From positions 1,914,282 to 1,978,281 of the forward strand of contig JAJEKV010000112.1 of assembly GCA_021234155.1 (NCBI GenBank): 64,000 nucleotides of DNA. Direction: 5' to 3'. The position numbers and the translations under genes were made by a program. The notes under the pieces were generated by a model, which had not been told where the DNA came from, did not search any database, and saw nothing but the letters and a program-made list of their open reading frames with translations. This stretch comes from Isoetes taiwanensis (lineage: Eukaryota; Streptophyta; Lycopodiopsida; Isoetales; Isoetaceae). Shown here in pieces: positions 1 through 12,450 of the stretch. How positions within the stretch are numbered: position 1 is the stretch's first letter; every line of letters begins with the position of its first letter.

Positions 1-1907
1 GCAACTTACGCACGGTAGATTAAGGAATAAGGGGCTTAATATGCTAACCGAGTACCTCGATGCCCGAGTCACCCCCGTAGAATATGCACCCAAACCAAAG
101 GGGTTTAAGGGGGATTTTAATTTAAATGTGTTGGATCCAATGGTTATATTTATTAATGTCAATGGTAGTTATGTGTCGGGTTATTATACTAAAAAATTTA
201 TTAAATCCATGAATAAATAGATAGAATTTTACGCTATGCCATCGGCAAATATTATGCCACATTGCCGCTTAATTTAATGACATTTTGAAAGCGCAAAAAA
301 TCATTCTCCAAATTAATTGACTTCAAAGAAGAAATCGCTGAGTGTCATTAGGTTTGGCCATATCCTCATCAAGCAATAGTATGGGTCTCAAACAAAGACA
401 CACAAAGTTTTAATTCAACCTGAGCTATCATTGTATTTTATCACAAAGTTGGTAAACAAACATTGGATATATAGTCCATTTCATTAACACTTAATATATT
501 ATGTAGCGCTTGATAATTCATAAAGCATATGCTACATGGCATTGCAAACTTATGAATCATGATTGTTTGAAGTTTACGAGTAGCGCTGATCAATGAATAT
601 CTCAAGGCAAAGAGCTTGGATGTTCACACAAATCGATGCTCAACGAAAGCACAATGGCATTTATAATACAAGTTCACAGTCATTCATAGGTCATTCTATT
701 ACTCACTTTTTATATTTTTTAATACATTCAACCTTCTTTAATAGAAGAACTAAGTTGAGCATAAATTTAACATAATTTTATTATCAAAGCTCATAATCTC
801 ATCTCATTGGAGCTTAAGATATCTTTTTCCTAGCAAGAAATTATATAAAGCTTCTCGCCAATTTATGTAACATCCTCGACTCCGATTCAGAATACAATGT
901 TTGGCCGATATGAACTCGATTACAGTGGTGAATATTGGCAAATGTGCAAAGATCTCAGAGAAACAAGTGTCGCTTAGGACATCCATGTCACTAAGTTTAC
1001 TCATACTAGTTGAAGATGTTTTACTTGTGCTTAACTTACCCGAGATGCCCATATGTTATTAGAATATCATCCTCATTTGTTGCAGGCAGAGGGACATGTT
1101 CCATATAGGCACTCTCGATGCACTAATTAGAGTTATTAATGTGATTTAGGATTCTAAGCTTCAACTTGAAAGCGTACTCAGAAGACCCATGCTTGTTCCC
1201 CGTCGAGTTGTACTAAAGATCTAAAATTCCATCACTTTCTATAAAATCGAGGCCAAAACACATGCACTACATGGAGGGGTGTCTGCTGTCGCCTTATGCT
1301 TTAGAACCGCTTCGAGTGCCCATGTCCATTCAACTGTGTTCCTGCACTCCACAACCGCAGTCAATTCAGAAACATAACTGGGTTGGGAAGAAAGGAAATT
1401 TTGCCCAGTGCTACGGTTAGAAGGCAACAAAACCTAGAAGGAGTCTTACCATCATAATAGGTTGCTCATAGCCTATCGTGGAAGTGCTTCAAAGCATCAA
1501 GGAACATGGCCACACCAGAGTCCCAACGTCCATCTTCCTCGATTCTCGCTTCTTCCGCCTCGCCTCTAGACGCCGCAGGACGACCTCAGGCGATGCCAGA
1601 AGCTGAGTTCAGATCCTACCTCTCCGGCTTACCCAATGAAATACACGTCATTTATCTGCCTTGTGTGTCCTCAAATCCCAAAATTCTACAATCAGAGATA
1701 AAGAATATGCTAATATTCTCAATTCAAGTGCCTATCTATGTCTGCCCCATACTCCCAAGGGGTTCGTAAGACAAACTGCACTTTAGAAATTTTGAAATTG
1801 AATAAAGCGAGGTAGTATTTACCCCTGGGGTCCTGGAGTAAAACCTATAAACGATTTTAGGTAATATTATGGGAGGCATGGTGGAATCCAGGTGGATATG
1901 AATTAGG
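1..1907. other. AT-rich stretch, no gene recognised
   Basis: No reading frame here resembles a known family, and no LTR, TIR or tandem repeat is obvious. Short frames (for example 593-775 plus and 1506-1769 plus) have no recognisable motifs. The stretch looks like low-copy flank upstream of the metallothionein-like gene. Confidence 0.5.
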
Positions 1908-1916
1908 TATAAAAAG
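1908..1916 (+). promoter_or_regulatory. TATA box of the metallothionein-like gene
   Basis: TATAAAAAG lies about 45 bp upstream of the ATG at 1953 and about 60 bp upstream of the first cysteine-rich coding sequence. A plant core promoter normally places transcription about 30 bp downstream, which fits. The call depends on the gene assignment below. Confidence 0.4.
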
Positions 1917-1952
1917 GAGGACATGGCTATACATGCTGCATCAGGAACAGCG

Positions 1953-2378
1953 ATGGCGCCAGTTTCCCGTGCGGATGTGGCACCACGGTCCATGCGTTAA
2001 CGAATGCAAGCACCCCTGCCCTGCGGCGATCAGTGCCAGTATGCTCAATAATTTAACTTTTTTCTCTTTAGATTTACCTTTGGTGGTAATTTGTTTTGGG
2101 TGTTAGAAGTAGTAACGGTGGCCTCGGTGCTGCATTCGGCTACCAGCGGGCTGGTCTCCTTTATTATTCATCTTATTTTGTGTGCTGGAAGAAAATAATA
2201 ATAATTTGTCGGGTTTTATTTTGGGCAGGATACTGCAGTTGTGGAGCGCAATTGCAGCTGCGATGTATGTAGATGTGCGAAGCGATGGAGGCAGGGCAAC
2301 CTTTGTGCGTGTGGTGCCAACTGCCAATGCAATCCATGTGAATGTCCCAAGCCCTGTTCTGCTCCAGCTGCCGCTTAA
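1953..2378 (+). CDS. candidate metallothionein-like protein (two exons, frameshifted)
   Basis: Metallothioneins are small cytosolic cysteine-rich proteins that bind zinc, copper or cadmium through C-x-C motifs. The exon at 2258-2378 reads CDVCRCAKRW followed by CACGANCQCNPCECPKPC and a TAA at 2376, a dense C-x-C pattern typical of the family. The preceding exon is placed at about 1953-2038, ending GATCAGTGCCA before a GTATGC donor; the acceptor is AATTGCAG at 2250-2257. Together they give PCGDQC joined to HCDVCRC. Upstream of 2038 cysteine-rich stretches (CGCGTT, PCVNECKHPC) occur in all three frames, so at least two small indels are needed for a continuous product. That could mean a pseudogene or sequence error. 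A TATA box precedes it and a plain AT-rich 3' region follows. No other host gene in the window is as convincing. Confidence 0.5.
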
Positions 2379-5300
2379 TCTTTGTACTGCTTAGTTGGGC
2401 GATATTCTGTTTGTGTTGTGGACGCCAAGTTTTCTTTGAATAATGTGAATATTTATTTGTTTGAGCTTTTATAGCACCTTTGTTGTTTTCATTTAAGTTG
2501 TGGTTGTTAATCCTTAGTACTCCATTTTAGTTAGCTTGGCCTTTAAGGTTTTTAGAAATAGGATGTGATTTAGAAAGTGCGAGAGTTAGGAGATACATCT
2601 GTAGTACAATAGATAGAGATACATATATGTAGGATTCTATTTCTCGAAACCATTATCTTGTATGTGATGGGTATTTTTCAACCATCATGGCATGGATGTA
2701 TAGTGAGATAGGAGATATGTAGTTAATATTCTGTTGTGTTGTGGACATATCGATGTGGAACCTTTTATATAATCTTTCATTTCATTCTTCCTGTATTGTT
2801 GCAATTTAGGAATATCTTTATATTTGCCAATTAGGACTGCCTTTATGTTTTACTTTTACAGACCTGAGGCCAACCTTAGATCTTATAGCCAACTTATAGC
2901 TTGCACTTTGTTGATCCAAGTTTCAATTGAGTGTTTTAATATATGTAGATGTGTAGAAATGAGATCGTGAAGGAAATCCTCGTAGTTTAACTTTATAAGT
3001 TTTAACGTTAAATTATTTCACTTACTCGAACTAATAATTATGTTTCAGACAAGAATTTATTTCCTTGAACAACAATTATATTTCTTGTATCAAGAATTTG
3101 AATGCTAGTTGCACCTAAGGTTTGATGGAGGGTGGGTGGCAACGAGTGCTTTATTACACTATAGTATGATGTAACTGGGTAAGATGAAGAATGGGGAGGA
3201 TATATTTAGTATAAAAGTTTCAGAGACACCATAAACCAAATGGTTGAAATCGAGGTCCAGTTAGTGTACGTAGAAATGTATTAGAAAATTGGTTTCAATT
3301 CAAGAATTAGAGCAAACATGGAGGGAAATCCATATTTGGCAAGTAAATCAATTTTCAAAGATAGTCTTTATATCATGCAAACTTGGTTCTATGTGTTATT
3401 CAGATGTTTTGTTGTCTCATAATTTGAATAACACCAAGCTATGCCTTCTTGTCATTACTTATTGCCTCGTATGAACGCCCTGAGCCATCGTAAATATTGC
3501 TCACCAGGATTGACCAGCTTCGTTGAGGCCACCATCGTGCCGAATTGGCAAGGTACTTTTCACGTTATTGTATAAATTGTTATTGCAAGCTTTAGCTTTG
3601 GGACAGAGTGTTGAGGCTTTACTATTTTCTTAATCTCAATTATTTTCATGTTTGGCTTCAGCACTATATTTGGAACAAGCATACCGCCACAAAAACATAA
3701 CAAGTATGGTCATGCATCATACATTGCATATCAATGCCGCTTTATGTTGTTTATCAAAGGCTTGTCGTTTGCAATTCCATTTTGTTTGCATTACTTGTTA
3801 TCAGAGATCACTCTATGAACTGCCATCATCAGGTAGGACGCAGTATATGACAACCGCTTTGTCCCGAAAACATGCCTCAGATTCACCTCTCGAAAATCAA
3901 ATTTTAATTACGTAATCACATGTACCAAAATAGCAAATGTATCTATGCAAAACATCTAGTCGCATTGTGAGCTCGTTGTTACTTATTGCTTAGAGATGCA
4001 AGAAAGACTTTATGGGTGGCAACAAATTTATAATGGCACATAAATGAAATCTCAACAAAGGCAAGACTGCCCATTGGTTTTGTAGAGTGTCGATGATCAA
4101 TATGATAAGCCATTCCAATAATTGAATAATGAAGCAAAATTTGTTAACATTACTTAATAATTACCTGTTTGTTTGGACCAAAAATCACGACCAGACACAA
4201 CAACATTGCTTCTGTGGATAGCACAAAGATTAGAAAGTACAATTTCATTAAACAAAAATTTCTGATTTCACTTAGGGGACTTAAAATGTTCTCATTGCCC
4301 ATTTTATGACCAATTTTGAACAATTGGCGCCATTAAGTGAAATAATGTATCTAAAGTGCCAGCCCTTACGCCATTAAAAATATTGATAAGCAGATAATGG
4401 AGATAAAGAAACATTAGACTACAAGATTACCTAATTTGTATATTCAGATTTAAAGACCATAATCTACACACCAAGCTAGACTTTTGGAAATGTCTATTAC
4501 CTAAAAGTATTATTGTACACCTATCATTTCAGAGAATTCACCATCAAGAGATTAGGTTACCCAAATACCGCTATGGTCGATGAAGTTTCATAGGTCTCCG
4601 CAAAGGCCCGAACTCCTATGGCAATGAACTCTGGATCATTGAGAATGTCCATTGAACTCAAGATTCTTGATCACATCGTAGTCAACACATCTGACCCCAC
4701 CTGTATTACATGACTTGATTGATCTATGCCTTCTTCCAACAGCTAATTTGTTTCTGCCACAGGACCGCAGCTGGCGATAGGATTCGTGGAGGCGCTGTCA
4801 CCAAGGATGCTCCGCAGTACTACCGCTTAGTCGAGTCACTTTCGAACATAATACAAAATCTCTTACTGACCAATGCACTTTACCAAACTAACCATGTGAG
4901 GCATCAAACACTGCTCCTCGGGCTGCACAGCCTTTCCTCAGACGTAGATAAGAAACATGTGGCAGCCCCAATTGGTTTCTCATGATTACGCCCTCGCAAG
5001 CCTTTGCCACCATACCGAATCAATAAGAAGAGTTTTGTAGCTATGGCTCGCTTCTTCCCATCTCGCTTCTTCTTCATTAATGCGGCCGGAACTGTGGTAC
5101 TCTTGAGGATGACCGGAAAACGAGGAATCGAGATCAATATCATCGAGTAGCATCACCAAAGTGGGCTGAATTTTGTGACATATAAGTGCCCGGGCTCCCG
5201 AACTCGCGGCAAAGTGATCTGTTTTCGCCCTCACATGCCAACATAAACTCGACTTTGAGTCCAAAGTTATTCAAATACGTAATATGCAAGAAATTATGTT

Positions 5301-5743
5301 CGCCTCAAAGGACACTATATAAAAGAACCGTGTGTAGTGTTCTTGATAAAATTGTATTAAAAAGTTAGATAGTGTGGTTTTGTCCCACATTGACTTATGC
5401 CTCTAGTGTCCAAACAATCAAGGATTACTACTATAAGAGTGCAAACAATTTGCCCTCTCGCTATCCACAGGTCACCAACTTCGCAATGGAAGTCTTCAAG
5501 ATCCTCTCTCCTCGCAAGACAACATTACGAGAATCTTGCCAAGGCAGGAGGCACTACCGTAAACTCCTTCCTTGGTCACTCCGCTCATAACCCACTTACT
5601 ATGAAGCGCTATGGAAATCAAGTCAACATCAAGTAAAGCCCTAAGACGATTCCAAATCTGTGATATGGCATTTCTTCAAAAAATTATCCTCATATTCAAA
5701 ATCTCTCTTCAAAAACGCTAGATCTGTAGTGTCTTGCCTTGTC
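2379..5743. other. AT-rich flank with possible unassigned exon fragments
   Basis: No gene is recognised. Two segments look exon-like. Sequence after the acceptor TTTCTGCCACAG (ending 4762) reads plausibly in one frame to about 4895 (RIRGGAVTKDAPQYYRLVE). The segment after CTATCCACAG (ending 5470) reads ARQHYENLAKAGGTTVNSFL to about 5636. Neither matches a family I know, so they are not called genes. The remainder shows nothing. Confidence 0.35.
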
Positions 5744-5938
5744 TCAAGATGTGCTCACCGTGACAATCACTAGAAAGTGATCTTCATGTAGGCCTCCCAT
5801 CCAACACTTCCATAACAAACCCGCTATCTTCATAGTTGAGACAATCACACCCTGTAGGTCCGAATGATGAATACTGTCAAGCACAAAATGATAATTTGTC
5901 CTTGTTATCTTTAGCTTGCTAGCTTCCACAAGTTCCAT
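5744..5938 (-). CDS. unrecognised short coding-like segment
   Basis: A 64-residue minus-strand frame begins MELVEASKLKITRTNYHFVL and continues with mixed hydrophobic and charged composition that looks protein-like. It has no family match I can name. It sits just left of the element D LTR remnant, so it may be an exon of a disrupted host gene or of another transposon. Evidence is limited to its composition. Confidence 0.2.
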   Translation of the reverse strand: MELVEASKLKITRTNYHFVLDSIHHSDLQGVIVSTMKIAGLLWKCWMGGLHEDHFLVIVTVSTS

Positions 5939-6017
5939 AAGAGAAGGGAATAATGAATAATATCTTACCCACTGGCAAATTCGCTACCACGCATGGGTAC
6001 CATCCAAAGGATAACCA

Positions 6018-7425
6018 GGTGATTGCCCCACCATATACGGCGCCCCGATCAGACAAACCGGAGATCATCCTCAACCAAAGATTCGCCGCCATCGTGAGGC
6101 CCACCCAACATCGGCCTCGATGGTGGCTAAGAACCTTACTTGGGAAGAATGGACGTGTCCATCCCGGCTCCTGGATCGACTTCCAAGAATCTAAGCGTAA
6201 CAAAACACGAGCACATGACATCAATCTATAATAACATACCCACCTCAAGGGTGGTCCACCATATCATAGTAGCTGCATCACACATCAAGATATCAACATA
6301 ACATAGGAAGATCCTACCTGTGCTCTGACTGGATGGGGGATAGACCTACTTCGGGCTTGGGGTCTCCGATAGCAAATGCGCAGGTAATTCATGGCAAGTG
6401 GATTTGCACGGGAGAAGATACGCTGGATGTCCACTCCATCCGCCCCTCCCGCATACTTTGCGATAGGGCCGAAAAGTATTGGAGCCTCGACCGTAGCCGC
6501 CGGTGAATAATTGTGCCATCAAGCATCGGGTTGCATCTCCTCAAATTTCAAGGAGGCAGTGAGGGGATCACTCTCCTCCGTAAGATGCATGCCAATCAAT
6601 AAAGCAGCTGCAGAGCCACCGTCAGACAATGCACTTGAACTCCCCAGAAGATGACGCATCACCCAAGAGGTGTTTGTGAGCCCATACCGCTTCTTCACGC
6701 GCAGCGCTGTGGTATTAGGGCCCGGCTCACAACATCTCTACTGCCGCCACACTGCAGGGATCAACTCGCACGGGCGACTGTCACCCCAGAGCCCGCCGCA
6801 CTCCACAAATTTCCTACGGCTCTTATGCACAGCCGCACACTGGGAAATTAATACAAAACTAGGATCATCCAACCACTTGGCTCGTCTCTACCCCCTTCCC
6901 AATACACAAGAATGGCTTATAGAATGTGTCACAATATCATAATGTAACTGAAATAATAGAATACATCTATTCTAATCTACCTAATCAAGCATGGTTAGGT
7001 CTTTGTTAAGATTCATCATTCTTAGGTCAGAGGGCCGCCTATAGCTGGTGAATGAATACTAATCCTGGGTGGAATGAGGGCTAAAACCCTGATCTAACTA
7101 CTCTGATCAACCACTAACCCGCCTTCTGGTCGGCTCCCACTCCTCCTCAAGGCATCCATGTCAACAATCTCGAGATTGGCCGGGCTTGGATCGAGCCGCA
7201 ATTAAGGAATTCCTGCCTCTGCCACCGCTCAGCGAAAGACGCCCAATGCCGCCTAACTGGATTTATAGGCCGGAAACCGAAGGGTTTCCTTTTAGGGTTT
7301 GCGCCTTTATCCTCACGAATTTAGGCTGGGTCCCTAATAATGGGGTTGCTACACGGCACAGCGTATTATATCTATACGTGCGTCTTAATATGCAATATAA
7401 TGGTTCACAGGTCGCACTTAGCTTA
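6018..7425 (-). repeat. 3' LTR remnant of element D
   Basis: The stretch matches the intact LTR at 46817-48383 in order: 'CCCCGATC', 'GGAGATCATCC', 'AAGAATGGACGTGTC', 'CCACTCCATCCGCCCCTCC', 'CCCAATACACAAGAATGGC' and 'GCAATATAATGGTTCACAGG'. It is degenerate, with the terminal TGTGACG changed to GGTGATT. Homology stops at about 7425, where the degenerate repeat block begins, so the LTR's own 5' (minus-strand) end is missing or displaced. Confidence 0.7.
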
Positions 7426-8300
7426 CACACACCCATCATACCCATCACACTTACTACCACCCCAAAGTATCACCCGTAATATTCTATTTTGCATTTGCAA
7501 GGTTTCAAGAAACTTTCTATTTTTAGACTGAGGTGCTTCAGAGACATAGGGTGGTTGCCCTATAGACCGGAACACCTATAACATTCCCATGTTGAGTTTT
7601 TTTAAAGTTTTAGCAAACCTTTCTATTCTTGTAGATCATCGTAGTTTCTATTTTAGACGGAGATGTTATTCTCAGAGCATTCGAACATTCTAGATTATTT
7701 CATTTGAGTTTACAAAAGTTTAAGAAATCCTTTCATTTTTAGACCCAAAATTTTATTTTTAAATCGACGCGGTTTACTTTTGATATCCCAAGAATATTTC
7801 TATTCTTTGTTTTTGAAAGATTAGAAATTAAAAATCTCTATTTTGGATTCAGTGTTTTACCCATGAGCACTGCAATATCTCATAACATTCTATTTTGAGC
7901 ATTTGCAAAGTTTCAAAAACTTCTATTTTTAGACCGAACTATTTTTAGACCGAGAAGTTACTCTTAAGGAGCACCGGAATATCTTAACATTCTATTTTGA
8001 GCATTTGCAAAAGTTTCAAAACTTTCTATTTTTAGACTAAATCTTCTATTTTTAGACCGAGGTGCTTACCCATGAGCACTGAACATTCCACAACATTTCT
8101 CCTATTTTGAGCACTTGCAGCCTCAAAAACCCTACTTTTAGACTGGAAAGTTTCTAATTTTAGGTCGAGGTGCTTACTCATGAGCATCTCGAACATTCTA
8201 GGACATTCCGTACATTCTAGAGCATTGTGAACATCCTAGAGTATCTCTCAATTAATGTCTCAAATAAGTTAACTAAGCATGCACTTTCATTATTTAAAAG
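7426..8300 (+). repeat. degenerate tandem repeats, forward orientation
   Basis: A loosely conserved unit recurs here: 'AACATTCTATTTTGAGCATTTGCAA', 'GTTTCAAAAACTTTCTATTTTTAGACCGAGGTGCTTACCCATGAGCA' (quoted in pieces), at an irregular spacing of roughly 80-150 bp. The same unit returns in forward orientation at about 12450-13390 and in reverse at about 8480-10490. There is no coding potential. It looks like decayed satellite or a repeatedly duplicated non-autonomous element. Confidence 0.65.
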
Positions 8301-8302
8301 AC

Positions 8303-8360
8303 CGGTTGGTCTAGTGGTAAGGGTGGGGGTTTGGGAGCAATGTCCAGGTCTGAGTCCCCG
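8303..8360 (+). repeat. tRNA-like (SINE-head-like) module, copy 1
   Basis: TTGGTCTAGTGGTAAGGG (8306-8323) resembles a pol III A box. A diverged B-box position, AGGTCTGAGTCCCC, follows at 8346-8359. A better preserved copy occurs at 13431-13500 with the same downstream sequence ('AAACCAAAAA', then 'GGGCCGAGATC'). It is not a functional tRNA, since no cloverleaf can be drawn. Confidence 0.4.
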
Positions 8361-8480
8361 ATAAACCAAAAATGGTCCACCCAAACTTGAAGCTTTTTGA
8401 GAGGCCATGTTCACGGGCGGGCCGAGATCGCCACGGGCGATTCTCGACCGCTTCTGATGGGGCGGACTATGACTCACTCT
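8361..8480. repeat. downstream body of the SINE-like unit
   Basis: This matches the sequence after the copy at 13431-13500: 'CCACCCAAACTTG', 'GAGCTTTTTGAG' and 'GGGCCGAGATC' recur in both. The shared body suggests that the tRNA-like head and this tail form one dispersed repeat. Confidence 0.4.
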
Positions 8481-10490
8481 TCGATATTTTAATTCCGGAC
8501 GTGGCCCAAAATAGAATGTTGTGGACGTCCTGTGCCTGCGGATAAGCACCCTCACCAAAAATAGAAAGCTCACTAAAATAGAAAGTTTTGGAAAACTTCG
8601 CAAATGCTCAAATAGAATGTTCTCGAATTCCAGATGCTCATGGGTAAATCACAATTCAAAATAAAAGTTTTGAAACTTTCAAATGCTCAAAATAGTATGT
8701 TTTGGAATGTTGCGTATGTTCAAAGGTAAGCACCTCAGCCTAAAAAATAGAAAAGTTTCAAATTTAAAAATGAAGTCGCTAAACTTTATAAAACTCAAAC
8801 AGAATGTCCTAGGAAACTTTGTGGTAAATGCTCAAAATAGAATGTTGTGGAATGTTCCAAAGCTCATGGGTAAACATCTCAAATTAAAATAGAAAGTTTT
8901 TGAAATCAAATGCTCAAATAGAATGCTTTGGAATGTTATGTATGTTCAAAGGTAAGCACCTCACTAAAAAATAGAAAGTTTCACTAAAAATAGAAAGTTT
9001 GCTTAAACTTTATAAAACTCAAATAGAATGTCCTAGGAATGTTTCGTATGCTCCAGGCAAGCATCTCAGCCCATAAAAATAGAGCACAAATAATTTTTAA
9101 AAATAGAAAAGCCTGCTAAGACTTGCAAAATCTCAAATAGAATGTTCCCAGAAAGTGTTCCAGACCCCATAGGAAACCAATTTCCACGCCTAGAAGCACC
9201 CCGCCTAAAAGTAGAAAGTTTTGAAACTCACAAATGCTCAAAAATAGAATATTCTCGAGGTGATACTTTGAATTGGTAGTAAGTGTGATGGGTATGAGGG
9301 TGATGGGTGATACTTTAGAATTGGAGCATACTTTAGAATTGGTAGTAGAGGTAGATGGCCCTCATAGCATGTGTGAGTATATACCATGAATGATACTTTT
9401 GTTGAATGGAATGAGGTCGAAAGCAAAGATGCTATGAATAAGACTGGAAATACTATGGAGTGCAGACGGAGAAGATCCTTGTAGGTGATACTTTTGGAAT
9501 TGGTAGTGTTCTCCTCACGAAAGTGATACTTTAGAATCGGGTAGAGGGGCATGCGTGTATAAGGACTTCTGTATGGTAGTAGCTGTAAATAGGCTCCTTA
9601 TGGATACACTTTTAGAGAGAGAGAGGAGAGAGAAAGGGAGAAGAAGAAAGGGGAGTCAGGCTCCTTATGGAGAGAGGAGAGAGAAAGGGGAGAAAGGGGA
9701 GAGGGAGAGAGAGAAATAAGCAAAGATGTTCTAGGATCCCTATATAAGCACGCCTAATCTAAAAACCCTAGAATCTTCTAAATGTTTTTAGTCCTTTCTA
9801 AAAGTTTCCTATAGAAACTTTCACCTAAAAATAGAAGTTTTTGAAACTTGCAAATGCTCAAAGTAGAATGTTGAAATGGCTCTAAAGCTCATGGGTACAC
9901 CTCGCCTAAAACTAGAAATTTTCAAATTAAAATAGAAAGTTTTTGAAACTTTGCAAACTGCTCCAAAATAGAATGTTCCGATCGTGCTCATGGGTAAGCA
10001 CCCGCCTGTTAGTAAATAGAAAGTTTCAAATAAAAATAGAAATTTTTGAAACTTTGCAAATGCTCAAAATAGAATGTTATAGAATGTTGCGTATGCCTGC
10101 GGTAAACACCCTAATCCAAAAATAAGTTTTTGAAACTTTGCAAATACTCATGGTAAGCACCCTACCTAAAAATAGAAAGTTTCAGCCTAGAAATAGAAAG
10201 TTTGTCAAACTTTGTAAAAACTCAAATAGAATGTCCTAGAATGTTTCGTATGCCTAGGTAAGCATCCTACCTAAAAATAGAAAGCACGTAGGTATATCAT
10301 AACAGAATGTTCAATGTCTGTGCTCCCGGCAAGCACCTCATTTAAAATAGAAAGTTTTAGAAACTTGCAAACACTCAAAATAGAATTTTCTTGAATGGGC
10401 TCAGAATGTTCCGCTCATGGGCACAATTTCAATCTAAAAAATAGTAAGTTTTTGGAAACCTTGCAAACACCCCAAAGTACAATGCCCTAC
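8480..10490 (-). repeat. degenerate tandem repeats, inverted orientation
   Basis: Reverse complements of the 7426-8300 unit dominate ('AAATAGAAAGTTTTGAAACTTTGC', 'CAAATGCTCAAAATAGAATGTT', 'ATGGGTAAGCACCTC', in pieces). Around 9238-9560 a second motif, 'GGTGATACTTTGAATTGGTAG', is the reverse of 'CTACCAATTCCAAAGTATCACC' at 11580-12450. A short GA-rich patch lies at 9613-9720. No gene is present; long frames here are chance. Confidence 0.65.
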
Positions 10491-10498
10491 AATGTTCT

Positions 10499-10505
10499 AG
10501 AAATG

Positions 10506-10561
<56 letters not shown>

Positions 10562-10944
10562 GAAGATATGGGAGAGAGAGGGGGAAGAGAGAGGGGAGAG
10601 AGGAGAGAGAGGACAACAAAAGGGAGAGAGGGGAAAAGAAGAGAGGAGAGAGAGGAGAGTGTAGAGAAAGGAGATAGGGAAGAGAGAGGGGAAAAGAGAG
10701 AGGAGGAGAGAAGAGAGGAAGAGGAAGAGAGAGAGAGAATGTAAAAGAGAGAGAAAGATAGAGAGAGAGAGGAAATAGAGAGAGAGAGAGATTGAGAGAG
10801 AGAGAGAGAGAAGCAAAGAGGGGAGAGAGGGAGGAGGAGAGAGGAGAGAGGAAGAGAGGGAAAGGGAGGGGAGAGAGAGAGAGAGAGAGAAGACAGAGAT
10901 AAGAGAGGATGCAAAAGCTAGAGAGAGAAGAGGGATGGGAGAGA

Positions 10945-10975
<31 letters not shown>

Positions 10976-11130
10976 GAAGAGACATGGGAGAGAGAGAGAA
11001 AGAGAGAGAGAGGGGAGAGGAGAGGAAGAGAGAGGAAGAAGAGAGGAGAGAGAGAGGAAGAGAGGAGAGGAGGAGAGAGAAGAGGAGAAGAGAGAGAGAA
11101 AGAGAGAGAGAGATAGAGTGAGAAAGATAG
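10499..11130 (+). repeat. GA-rich homopurine tract
   Basis: A nearly pure (GA)n run of about 50 bp starts at 10507. It is followed by about 570 bp of G/A-only or nearly G/A-only sequence with GGA and GAA interruptions. Long open frames on either strand (Arg/Glu-rich on plus, Ser/Leu-rich on minus) are artefacts of dinucleotide composition. Such tracts can form triplex DNA and are common in decayed plant intergenic repeats. Confidence 0.9.
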
Positions 11131-11560
11131 TAAGGGGCACAGTCAAAAAGTGTTAACGGGTCCAAATCGAAGCAGGCCCTCACGGCTTCGAGGAATACTA
11201 CATAAAAAGAAGGCATGGGTGGGTCCAGCTGAAGCAGGGCTTACCAAGGCCTACCGAGCTCTAGGAACGATGCAGTGCCAGGCACTGGCTGTGCCGCCCT
11301 TTCAGTAAGTGCACAGAAAGGTTTTCGCCTGACTACCGGCCCTTTCTTTGCAGACTATTCCCTCACGCCCTCCGGCCTCTGGCTTGACCCACCCACGCCG
11401 ACCTTTCTCGGGTTGCATTTTTTTCACGGCCCGGCCCGCCCCAGCTTGACATCCCGGACTATTCTGGCCGTACCGGCCTTTCTACCGAGAGTCTTCGCTT
11501 CGCTTTGGGTCCACCTGTGTCACCTATAGGAGCGAATCAACCCCTTGCCCAACATTGCCC
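11131..11560. other. GC-richer unassigned spacer
   Basis: A GC-rich island lies between the purine tract and the next repeat block. It includes a polypyrimidine-like run (11330-11500) and no frame with recognisable similarity. I see no repeat copy of it elsewhere in the window. Confidence 0.3.
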
Positions 11561-12450
11561 TCTCGTATACACACTTACTACCAATTCCAAAACCATCACA
11601 TTGAGAGGAGCTCAAATAACATTACTACCACTCAAAGTATCATCCAATCGAGTTTACCACACTACTATAAAGTCCAAAGTCCCATCCATTAAAAAACCTA
11701 ATTTCACACCTCTACTACAAATGATTACCACCCCAAATTATCACCCATTGGGAGCTTACCCACACTTACTATTACTTTAAAGATCAATTCATATTTGCTA
11801 AGACGTACTATGAATTCCAAAGCATGTCCTATATATCCAAGAATTAAGAAACTTTCCATGTAACTAAGCATCCATTACTCAACCACCATGAGGAGTATAC
11901 TCATTGATACAAACTATGAGGATCTTATATACCACATCTACATCCATGAGGACCTTTTCATATGTCTTCTCCTTCTCTTCCTCTCTCTCTTTCTTTCTCT
12001 TCGCTTTCTCTGCCTCTCTCCCTTCTCTCTTTCCTCTCTCCCCTCTCTTCATCTCTTCCCTCTCTTCTCTCTCTTTCCTCATCCGCTCTTTTCCCTCTCC
12101 TCTCCTCATTCCCCTTCTTTATCTTTCTCTCTCTTTATTTCTACTCCATACATGCCTCAAGAGGCCACATCTACTACCTCTACTACCAATTTAAAGCTTA
12201 CACACACCTATCATAACGCATCACACTTGCTACCAATTCCAAAGTATACTTTACCAAGTGAGGACCCACGTATATCTACACCTCATGAGGAATTTTCACA
12301 TCTATTTCTTTTACTCATACTTACTACCTCAGACATACGTTTCTATTAAAGTATCACTTATGAGGATGTTACTTTCACAATGCCTACTACCAATTCTAAA
12401 GCTTACACACACATCATACCCATCACACTCATGCCAATTCAAAAGTATCA
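11561..12450 (+). repeat. direct repeats with 'TACCAATTCCAAAGTATCACC' motif and a pyrimidine tract
   Basis: The motif 'TTACTACCAATTC' with 'AAAGTATCA' recurs about eight times. It is the reverse complement of the block at 9238-9560. A CT-rich tract fills about 11963-12145. Together with 8480-10490 it makes a large imperfect inverted arrangement around the purine tract. No coding sequence is recognised. Confidence 0.6.

Noticed and set aside
10395-11216. Long open frames on both strands (up to 239 codons)
   Set aside because: They are by-products of the GA/CT repeat: only Arg/Glu/Gly or Ser/Leu/Pro codons appear, with no domain and no promoter.
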